Shown in pieces: positions 57,942 through 64,000 of a DNA stretch of 64,000 nucleotides (the first letter of the stretch is position 1; the number at the start of each line of letters is the position of its first letter). The translations under genes were made by a program, and so were the position numbers. The notes below the pieces were generated by a model that did no database searches, was not told where the DNA came from, and saw nothing but the letters and a program-made list of their open reading frames with translations. Origin of the DNA: Streptomyces albofaciens JCM 4342 (GTDB lineage: Bacteria > Actinomycetota > Actinomycetes > Streptomycetales > Streptomycetaceae); NCBI RefSeq assembly GCF_008634025.1, contig NZ_PDCM01000001.1:248001-312000 (forward strand), in the 5' to 3' direction.

Positions 57942-59574
57942 CGGACGCCCCGGACGCCCCGGACGCCCTGGCCAACTCGGCCGCCCCGGCCGCCCCGGCC
58001 GCCCCGGCCGCCCCGGCCGTCTCGGACACCCTGGCCGCCCCGGATACCCCGGGCAGCCCGGATACCCCGGCCACTTCCGTACGTCCCGGCAGTCGAAGCG
58101 CCAGGAGTACGCCGACGGCCGCCACCCCCGCGAGGATCAACAGCGTGGGGCCCATCGCCGAGACGAAGGCGAAGACGGAGGCGGAGGCGGAGGGAGAGGC
58201 GGGGGAAGAGGTGGGGGCAGAGGCGGAGGACCAGGTGGCGGGCGAGGCTCCCGCGCCTGCCCCCGCCGTCCCCGCCCCCGCGAACGCGGTCATCAGCATC
58301 GTCGCCGCGGCCACCCCCACCGCCGGCCCGACGTTCATCGCCGTCTGCTGGAGGCCGCCCGCCACCCCGGCGGTGTGCGCGGGGGCCTGGCGCACGATCG
58401 CGGCCGTCGCGGTGACCATCACCGTCCCGAATCCGGCGCCCAGCAGGAGGAAGCAGCCGCCGATGGCCACGGTGCCCGCATCCTGGTCGAGGCGGGACAA
58501 CAGGAGGACGCCGGCGGTGAGCAGCAGCGCCCCGCACGTCGTCGTACGGCGCGTGCCGAGCCGCCGCTGCACCGCGGCCGACACCGGGGCGCCCACCACC
58601 ATCATCACGGCGAGCGGCAGGGTTTCCAGCCCGGCGCGGAACGGGTCCAGCGCGAGTACGTCCTGGAGGTAGTACGTGCAGAGGAACAGGGCGCCGAACA
58701 TGGCCGCCGTCGCCGTGACCAGGAGGCCGAGCGCGGGGGTGACGCCCGGTGCGCGCAGCACGTCCGGCGGGATCAGCGGGCCGGGGGTGCGCCGCTCGTG
58801 CCGTACGAAGACGCCGCCCGCCACGGCGGCGACGGCGAGCCCCAGCACGGTGGCCGGTGCCCAGCCGCTCTCCGGCAGGCCGACGAGTGTGTGCACCAGC
58901 CCGCCCAGCGCCACGGCGAGCAGCAGCGCGCCGGGCAGGTCGAGACGTACGGCCGGAGAAGCTGTCCCCGTCGGCTTCGGCATCCGTACGGCAAGGGAGG
59001 AGGCCTCCGTCCGCTTCGGCATCCGTACGGCGACAGCCAAGCCACAAGCGGCCAGCGCGGGTACGACGTTGAGGAAGAAGACCGCTCGCCAGCCCAGTTG
59101 AGCGGCGAGCGCGCCGCCGAGGACCGGCCCGGCCGCGGCGGCCAGCCCGATCGCGCTCGTCCGCACGGCGATCGGCGTACCGATCCGGTCGGGCGGATAG
59201 ACGGCCCGCAGCATGCCCAGCGTGGCCGGTTGCAGCAGCGCGCCGAACACGCCCTGGGCGACGCGCAGCCCGATCAGCCAGTGGATGTCGGTGGCCAGTC
59301 CGATGCCCGCCGAGGTGAGGGCGAAACCGAGCACTCCGGTGGCGAAGACCTGCCGGTGGCCGTACCGGTCGCCGAGGCGGCCCGCGAGGACGAGCAGGCC
59401 CGCCACGGCGATCAGATAGCCGGTGCCCGCCCACTGGACCTGCACGAACGAGGCGCCCAGGTCGCGTTGGAGGGTGGGCTGTACGACGGTCAGCACCGTG
59501 CCGTCCAGGGCGACGATCACCGCTCCGGTGATGCTGCTGATGAGGGTGAGGTGCTGGAGGCGGCGCGGGTTCAC
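57895..59574 (-). CDS. MFS drug exporter, DHA2-like (14-helix type)
   Basis: A 559-residue exporter. Motif-like segments are VALDGTVLTVVQPTLQRDLG, AGRLGDRYGHRQVFATGVLG and GVFGALLQPATLGMLRAVYP. About 14 helices are seen. A duplicated loop (AVRMPKRTEASSL, AVRMPKPTGTASP) and an Ala/Gly repeat tail make it long. The GTG at 59574 overlaps the stop of the TetR gene (GTGA), so regulator and exporter are one operon, probably induced by the exported drug. Confidence 0.9.
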   Translation of the reverse strand: MNPRRLQHLTLISSITGAVIVALDGTVLTVVQPTLQRDLGASFVQVQWAGTGYLIAVAGLLVLAGRLGDRYGHRQVFATGVLGFALTSAGIGLATDIHWLIGLRVAQGVFGALLQPATLGMLRAVYPPDRIGTPIAVRTSAIGLAAAAGPVLGGALAAQLGWRAVFFLNVVPALAACGLAVAVRMPKRTEASSLAVRMPKPTGTASPAVRLDLPGALLLAVALGGLVHTLVGLPESGWAPATVLGLAVAAVAGGVFVRHERRTPGPLIPPDVLRAPGVTPALGLLVTATAAMFGALFLCTYYLQDVLALDPFRAGLETLPLAVMMVVGAPVSAAVQRRLGTRRTTTCGALLLTAGVLLLSRLDQDAGTVAIGGCFLLLGAGFGTVMVTATAAIVRQAPAHTAGVAGGLQQTAMNVGPAVGVAAATMLMTAFAGAGTAGAGAGASPATWSSASAPTSSPASPSASASVFAFVSAMGPTLLILAGVAAVGVLLALRLPGRTEVAGVSGLPGVSGAARVSETAGAAGAAGAAGAAELARASGASGASVRPPRRPHRPPHSAP

Positions 59575-60257
59575 CGGGGGGCCGGGCCCAGGTGGGCGTC
59601 GAGCGCGGCGCGCAGCAGCGGCTCGACGTCGCCGGCGCCGGTCGCCAGCTGGAGCGCGCCCCAGCTCCACAGCTGGGCGATGCCGTGCAGGTTCGCCCAA
59701 AGCGCGCCCGCGACGGACTGTGGTTCGGCGGACGGGTAGGTGTCAGTGGTCGGGCGGGTGTCGGTGGTCGGCCAGGTGCCGACGGTCGGGCGGGTGCCGG
59801 CCTCTGAGCGCGACCGTACCCGGGCGACCAAGTCGACGAGGGTGGTGAACATCGGCAGACTGGTCTCCCGCAGCCCGAGATGGCCGCTCTCCAGCAGATC
59901 GTGGCGGAACATCAGCTCATACATGCCGGGATGCGTACGGGCGAAATCGAGGTAGGCGCGGGCCATGCCGAGAAGTTGGGCGCGCGGGTTCGATTGCGGC
60001 TGCGCGTCCGCCTCTGCTGCCAAGTGTTCCGACAATTCCTCGAATCCCCGCCGGGCGATGGCGGACAGCAGAGAGAGATGCGTCGGGAAATAGCGGCGCG
60101 GTGCCCCGTGCGAGACGCCCGCGCGGCGCGCGATTTCCCGCAGCGTCAGCGCCTGTACCCCTTCGGCCGCCACGAGTTCGGCTCCGACGGTGACCAGGCG
60201 GGCGCGCAGGCCGCCGTCTTCCTGTTCCGGCGCGCCGGGCGCGTTCGTCCTGTCCAT
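59571..60257 (-). CDS. TetR family regulator of the MFS operon
   Basis: A 228-residue repressor. The HTH is at about 20-65 (GAELVAAEGVQALTLREIAR, AGVSHGAPRRYFPTHLSLL). A WPTTDTRPTTDT repeat lies near 160-180, in a loop of the ligand domain. ATG 60257 is chosen; GTG 60263 lies two codons upstream. Two TAGACANTGTCTA palindromes at 60257-60292 cover the start and promoter, so it should repress itself and the downstream exporter. Confidence 0.9.
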   Translation of the reverse strand: MDRTNAPGAPEQEDGGLRARLVTVGAELVAAEGVQALTLREIARRAGVSHGAPRRYFPTHLSLLSAIARRGFEELSEHLAAEADAQPQSNPRAQLLGMARAYLDFARTHPGMYELMFRHDLLESGHLGLRETSLPMFTTLVDLVARVRSRSEAGTRPTVGTWPTTDTRPTTDTYPSAEPQSVAGALWANLHGIAQLWSWGALQLATGAGDVEPLLRAALDAHLGPAPR

Positions 60258-60292
60258 AGACACTGTCTACCAGGCCGAGTAGACAGTGTCTA
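60257..60292. promoter_or_regulatory. Two tandem TetR operators
   Basis: TAGACACTGTCTA (60257-60269) and TAGACAGTGTCTA (60280-60292) are each palindromes and are also inverted copies of each other, with centres 23 bp apart. The first overlaps the tetR start codon. Confidence 0.85.
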
Positions 60293-60330
60293 CTCGGCGT
60301 GAGGAAAGGCCGTGAAGGAAGGGCCGTGAA

Positions 60331-60368
60331 GCGGCCTTTCAGGGCCGTTAAGCGGCCTTTCAGGGCCG
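60331..60368. repeat. 21-bp direct repeat
   Basis: GCGGCCTTTCAGGGCCG occurs at 60331 and 60352. Its inner GGCC...GGCC can fold locally. It is in the gap before the dehydrogenase gene. Confidence 0.7.
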
Positions 60369-60514
60369 CACCGCACGCCTTCTCCCGTACAGGAGGCCTT
60401 CTCCGGCTGCGTACCCGCACCGCACCTCGCACACTGGGAACAATTGCCTCGTCGCACGGGGGAATCCACCGGCGGGGCGCATCAAATCAGCAGGACCGAA
60501 GGGGCTGATTTGGG

Positions 60515-61948
60515 ATGCGAGTCGCCGTCATAGGACAGGGATACGTGGGCTTGACCGGAGCGGTCGCCCTGGCCCACCAAGGGCATCACGTCACCGGGAT
60601 CGAACAGGATCCGGACCGGCTGCGCGTCCTGGAAGCGGGGCGGGCGCCGGTCTTCGAACCCGGGCTGCCGGAGCAGCTGACGGCCGCACAGGCCACCGGC
60701 CGGCTCCGCTTCGCCCGTTCCGTCACCGAGACCCACCGGCGGACACCGTTCGACATCGTCCTCGTCACCGTCGGAACACCGCCCGCGCCGGACGGCTCCG
60801 CCGACCTGACGCAGGTGACCTCCGTACTGAACGAGGTCCTGCAACTGCTGCCCGCGCCCTGCGTGGTGCTCAAGTCGACCGTGCCGCCCGGCACCAGCGC
60901 CATGCTCGCCGAGGCCTACCCGCGGCTGCGCGAACGCTTCGCGTACAACCCGGAGTTCCTCAACCAGGGCAGTGCGCTGGAGGACTGGGCCGTCCCCGCC
61001 CGGATCGTGGTCGGCACCTGGCACGAGAACGGACTGCGGGCGCTGCGCGAGCTGTACGCGGAGGTGTCCGCGCCCTGGGTCGAGACGACACCCTCCGGCG
61101 CGGAGATGATCAAGTACGCGAGCAACGCCTTCCTCGCCACGAAGATCAGCTTCGCGAACGAGGTGGCCGGCATGTGCTGCGGTCCGGACATCGACATCGA
61201 CCACGTGATGCTGGGCGTCGGCTTCGACCCCCGTATCGGCCACGCCTTCCTCCAGCCCGGCCTCGGGTACGGCGACTCCTGCCTGCCCAAGGACACCCAC
61301 GCACTGGCCCACTGGGCGAGCACCGAGGGCCTGGCGACACCGCTGCTGCGCGCCACCATCGCCGTCAACGACGCCCAGTTCGGCCTGGCCATCCAGATGC
61401 TGCGCGCCGAACTCGGCGACGGACCCGCCGACGGCCTGGCGGACGCGGAGATAGCGGTACTCGGCGTACGGTACGAGCCCTGGAGCGACGACCTGCGCGC
61501 GGCACCCAGCCGTACGGTGGTCCCGGCGCTGCTCGGCCAGGGCGCGCGGGTGCGGGTCTGGGACCCGGGCACCGACGCGGACGCCATCACCGGGCTGTTC
61601 CCCGGCGCCCGTGCGGCAGAGGGGCTGACGGAGGCGGTCGAGGGTGCGCACGCCGTCGTCGTGCTGACCGAGTGGCCGCAGGCGATCGAGGCCGACTGGC
61701 AGGCGCTGGCCGCCCTGCTCCACGAGCCGCGGCTGATCATCGACGGCAAGAACTGCCTCAATCCCGAGCGGATGGGCGAGCTGTCCGTCCGGTACCGCAG
61801 CGTCGGTACCCGGCTGCCCGCCTCGGCCGTCGACGGGCGCGCCGGACCGGCGGCCACGGCCGGTGCCCGCGGTGGCGCCGAGCCGGCACCGGAAGTCGCC
61901 GTCCGCGAACTCCCTCCGGAGCCGCCACCCCCTCTCCCAGACCGGTGA
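60515..61948 (+). CDS. UDP-glucose/GDP-mannose dehydrogenase family protein
   Basis: A 477-residue NAD-dependent nucleotide-sugar 6-dehydrogenase, making a UDP-uronic acid or related sugar. Seen are VAVIGQGYVGLTGAVALAHQ (NAD), FAYNPEFLNQGSALEDW, IKYASNAFLATKISFANEVA, and the catalytic Cys near residue 256 in GYGDSCLPKDTHAL. The last 40 residues are Ala/Pro/Gly-rich. The exact substrate (UDP-glucose or UDP-ManNAc) is not settled. Its start is ATG 60515. The next gene is 90 bp on. Confidence 0.92.
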   Translation: MRVAVIGQGYVGLTGAVALAHQGHHVTGIEQDPDRLRVLEAGRAPVFEPGLPEQLTAAQATGRLRFARSVTETHRRTPFDIVLVTVGTPPAPDGSADLTQVTSVLNEVLQLLPAPCVVLKSTVPPGTSAMLAEAYPRLRERFAYNPEFLNQGSALEDWAVPARIVVGTWHENGLRALRELYAEVSAPWVETTPSGAEMIKYASNAFLATKISFANEVAGMCCGPDIDIDHVMLGVGFDPRIGHAFLQPGLGYGDSCLPKDTHALAHWASTEGLATPLLRATIAVNDAQFGLAIQMLRAELGDGPADGLADAEIAVLGVRYEPWSDDLRAAPSRTVVPALLGQGARVRVWDPGTDADAITGLFPGARAAEGLTEAVEGAHAVVVLTEWPQAIEADWQALAALLHEPRLIIDGKNCLNPERMGELSVRYRSVGTRLPASAVDGRAGPAATAGARGGAEPAPEVAVRELPPEPPPPLPDR

Positions 61949-62030
61949 ATCTCGGGAGGTAAGGGACCATGTGCCGCTCGCTGTGGGTACGGGCACAGGG
62001 ACACTGCGGTCGGTCCCACAGCGAGAAGAG

Positions 62031-62046
62031 CGTTTCACGTGAAACA
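62031..62046. promoter_or_regulatory. parS site (ParB binding)
   Basis: CGTTTCACGTGAAACA matches the consensus TGTTTCACGTGAAACA at 15 of 16 positions, with a perfect 14-bp palindrome GTTTCACGTGAAAC. It lies in the gap after the dehydrogenase and covers the annotated GTG start of the MFS gene. Streptomyces parS sites cluster around oriC. Confidence 0.88.
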
Positions 62047-63766
62047 GCCACCCACGCTGGACGATCCGCCTCCGGGCGGAGTCCCCCCGGGCCCCCCGGA
62101 GGCGATGCCTGCGGAGCCGTCGGCATGGGCGCCCATGCGCCGCCGGATGTTCCGGGCGCTGTGGACGGCCCAGCTTGCGGCCAACATGGGCACCTGGATG
62201 CAGACGGTCGGCGCCCAATGGCTGATGGGCGACCTCGGCGGCGGACCGCTGGAGGTGGCCCTCGTCCAGACGGCCACCACGCTGCCGGTCTTCGCGCTGG
62301 TGGTACCGGCCGGCGCGCTGGGTGACATCCTCGACCAGCGGCGGCTGCTCCTCGGCGGGCAGCTGCTGATGTTCCTCGGGGCGGCCGGGCTGGCCGCCGT
62401 CACCGGCGCCGACCAGGTGACCCCGACCCTGCTGCTCCTGCTCACCGCCCTCATGGGTGTGGGCGAGGCGTTCTGCATCTCCTCCTTCCAGGCCATCCAG
62501 CCCGAGCTGGTCAGCAAGGAGGAGATCCCCCAGGCGGCATTGCTGAACAGCGCCAACGGCAACGTCGCGCGTGCCGCCGGACCGGCCCTGGGCGGCCTGC
62601 TCATCTCGGCCGCGGGCCCGGCGGCCACGTTCGGGATCAACGCGCTGTCCTTCCTGGGCGTCATGGTCGTGCTCTACGCCTGGCGACGGCCCGCCACCCA
62701 CCGGCCGCTGGGCTCGGAGCACGTACGGGGCGCGATCCGCGCGGGAGCCCGGTATGTGCGCAGGGCGCCCGAGTTCGGTGCCGTACTCGGCCGCTCCGGG
62801 CTTTTCATGCTGTTCGCGGGCGGGTTGTGGGCGCTGCTCCCGGCGGTCGCGCGCGGCCCGCTGGGCATGAGTGCCGGGGGATACGGGCTGCTGCTGGGCT
62901 GTGTCGGCGTGGGCGCGGTGGCCGGCGCGCTCGCGCTGCCCGCCGTACGGCCCCGTACGACGACGAACGGCCTGGTCACCGTCGCCATGGTGCTGTACGC
63001 GGCGACCATGGCGGTGATCGGCCTGGTGAACTCATCGATCGTGGCCGCGCTCGCCCTGATCGTCTCGGGCCTGGCCTGGGTGGCCGTGCTGTCCACTCTC
63101 TCCGCCTCGGCGCAGATCCTGCTCCCCGTATGGGCACGCACCCGTGCGCTCGCCTACTACCAGCTGGTCTTCATGGGCGGGCAGGCGCTGGGCGGCGTGG
63201 GCTGGGGTCTGGTGGCCGACTGGTTCGGCGTGCAGAGCGCGTTCGTGATCGCGGGCATCGGGCTGGTGCTGGCGACCGTCGCGGGCATGCGGACGATGCC
63301 GCTGCCCGCCGGGCACATCGACATGGAGCACGTCCAGCACTGGCCCGAGCCGGAGAGCATGGAGACGCCGGGCCGGAACCTCGGGCCCGTGCTGGTCATC
63401 GTGGAATGGCAGGTGGACCGGGCCAACGCGGAGGCGTTCATCCAGGCCATGCGGCCGGTCGGGCAGGCGCGGCGGCGTACCGGCGCGACGATCTGGGGCC
63501 TGTACGAGGACATGGACGACCCGACGGTCTTCCTGGAGACCTTCACCGTCGTCTCCGAACGCGAGCACCTGCGCCAGCACCTGGAACGCGGCACCAAGAA
63601 GGACCAGGAGCTGGAACTGCGCGCCCGCGGCCTGACCCGGCCGGGCACCGCCCCTCGCGTACGCCACCTGATCTGGGCGTACGCGCTCGATCGCAGCGAT
63701 GAGCTGTCGGATCACGACGGGGGGATGACGGCGAACGACGGGGAACTGTCGGCCCACCGGCACTGA
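62039..63766 (+). CDS. MFS transporter with C-terminal ABM-like domain
   Basis: A 575-residue protein of the EntS/MFS_3 group. Helices cover about 38-425, with WTAQLAANMGTWMQTVGAQW, PAGALGDILDQRRLLLGGQL and ALLNSANGNVARAAGPALGG. The last 140 residues (VLVIVEWQVDRANAEAFIQA, GATIWGLYEDMDDPTVFLET) resemble an antibiotic-biosynthesis-monooxygenase-type dimeric barrel. The GTG at 62039 is inside the parS palindrome; ATG 62105 (MPAEPSAW) is a reasonable later start. The substrate is unknown. Confidence 0.88.
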   Translation: MKQPPTLDDPPPGGVPPGPPEAMPAEPSAWAPMRRRMFRALWTAQLAANMGTWMQTVGAQWLMGDLGGGPLEVALVQTATTLPVFALVVPAGALGDILDQRRLLLGGQLLMFLGAAGLAAVTGADQVTPTLLLLLTALMGVGEAFCISSFQAIQPELVSKEEIPQAALLNSANGNVARAAGPALGGLLISAAGPAATFGINALSFLGVMVVLYAWRRPATHRPLGSEHVRGAIRAGARYVRRAPEFGAVLGRSGLFMLFAGGLWALLPAVARGPLGMSAGGYGLLLGCVGVGAVAGALALPAVRPRTTTNGLVTVAMVLYAATMAVIGLVNSSIVAALALIVSGLAWVAVLSTLSASAQILLPVWARTRALAYYQLVFMGGQALGGVGWGLVADWFGVQSAFVIAGIGLVLATVAGMRTMPLPAGHIDMEHVQHWPEPESMETPGRNLGPVLVIVEWQVDRANAEAFIQAMRPVGQARRRTGATIWGLYEDMDDPTVFLETFTVVSEREHLRQHLERGTKKDQELELRARGLTRPGTAPRVRHLIWAYALDRSDELSDHDGGMTANDGELSAHRH

Positions 63767-63780
63767 AGGGGCGGGCAAGG

Positions 63781-64000
63781 CTGTCGGCCCGCCGCCACGA
63801 AGGGGCGGTACGGGCACGTAGGTCTGTCGGCCCGCCGACATGAAGGGGCGGTACAGGCCCGTAGGTCTGTCGGTCCGCCGGCATGAAGGGGCGGTACAGG
63901 CCCATAGGTCTGTCGGCCCGCCGACATGAAGGGGCGGGCAAGGCACGCAGGGCTGTCAGCCCATCGGCGCTGAAGGGCGGTACAGGCACACAGGACTGCC
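63781..64000. repeat. 43-bp tandem repeat running off the right edge
   Basis: CTGTCGG-type units begin at 63781, 63824, 63867, 63910, 63953 and 63996 with exact 43-bp spacing. A shorter preceding unit starts at 63746 inside the MFS gene end. 43 is not a multiple of three, so the unit cycles through all frames; the long leftward open frames here are a by-product. Confidence 0.9.

Noticed and set aside
60482..62722. 746-residue leftward open frame
   Set aside because: It lies antisense to the nucleotide-sugar dehydrogenase and the MFS gene, whose motifs are clear.
63712..64000. Leftward repetitive frames at the right edge
   Set aside because: The 43-bp unit runs through all three frames, so open frames are expected by chance.

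Overview
The window is high-GC actinobacterial chromosome, almost certainly Streptomyces. The reasons are very strong GC bias at third codon positions, frequent GTG starts, GTGA and ATGA translational overlaps, Ala/Pro-rich linkers, and a familiar gene order (fhaA-fhaB-pstP-rodA-pbpA, paaABCDE, two bkd operons, DUF397, Bpa). From memory of S. coelicolor, these loci lie near SCO3815-SCO3848, close to oriC. A near-perfect parS site and several DnaA-box-like elements fit an origin-proximal position. I see no transposon, integrase, prophage or CRISPR array.

Layout: 1-5061 (minus) is the cell-wall and signalling operon fhaA, fhaB, pstP, rodA and a truncated pbpA. 5692-5816 is tRNA-Leu(CAG) plus a terminator. 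5890-17056 holds regulator/effector pairs (LysR/MFS, a NarL-type two-component system, AzoR/HxlR, MarR/membrane protein), then DUF2252, J-domain and rhodanese genes. 17079-22019 (minus) is an acyl-CoA dehydrogenase followed by paaABCDE (phenylacetyl-CoA epoxidase). 22187-25448 holds the DUF5819-HTTM pair and a SpoU-type RNA methyltransferase. 25458-29497 is paaN, paaH and a TetR regulator (PaaR candidate). 29537-34057 is an AsnC/Lrp regulator and the first bkdABC operon. 34103-38708 is a coupled mobA(DUF6457)-moeA-potassium channel operon. 38927-41941 holds a quinone oxidoreductase, a Pro-rich surface protein and the proteasome activator Bpa. 42261-46131 is a divergent pair of Ser/Thr kinases. 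46449-52946 holds a phosphotransferase, a flavin-binding protein, an orphan response regulator and the second bkdABC operon. 53085-60257 has small and secreted proteins, GNAT and GNAT-Nudix proteins, DUF397, two TetR regulators, an epimerase and an MFS exporter. 60515-63766 is a nucleotide-sugar dehydrogenase and an MFS transporter, ending in a 43-bp tandem repeat that runs off the window.

How the parts fit: the clearest regulatory picture is a phenylacetate regulon. One 14-bp palindrome (ACCGAACGATCGGT) occurs upstream of paaABCDE and between paaN and paaH, and a variant lies upstream of the first bkd operon. A TetR gene sits directly behind paaH. Aromatic and branched-chain catabolism both feed acyl-CoA pools, so shared control is plausible but unproven. 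Each of these three control regions also carries a DnaA-box-like CCTGTGGAYAACTC element or a close relative. Other candidates for novelty are a histidine kinase with an extra C-terminal membrane-anchored domain, the DUF5819-HTTM pair, tandem TetR operators at 60257-60292, and a KstR-like motif before the acyl-CoA dehydrogenase.
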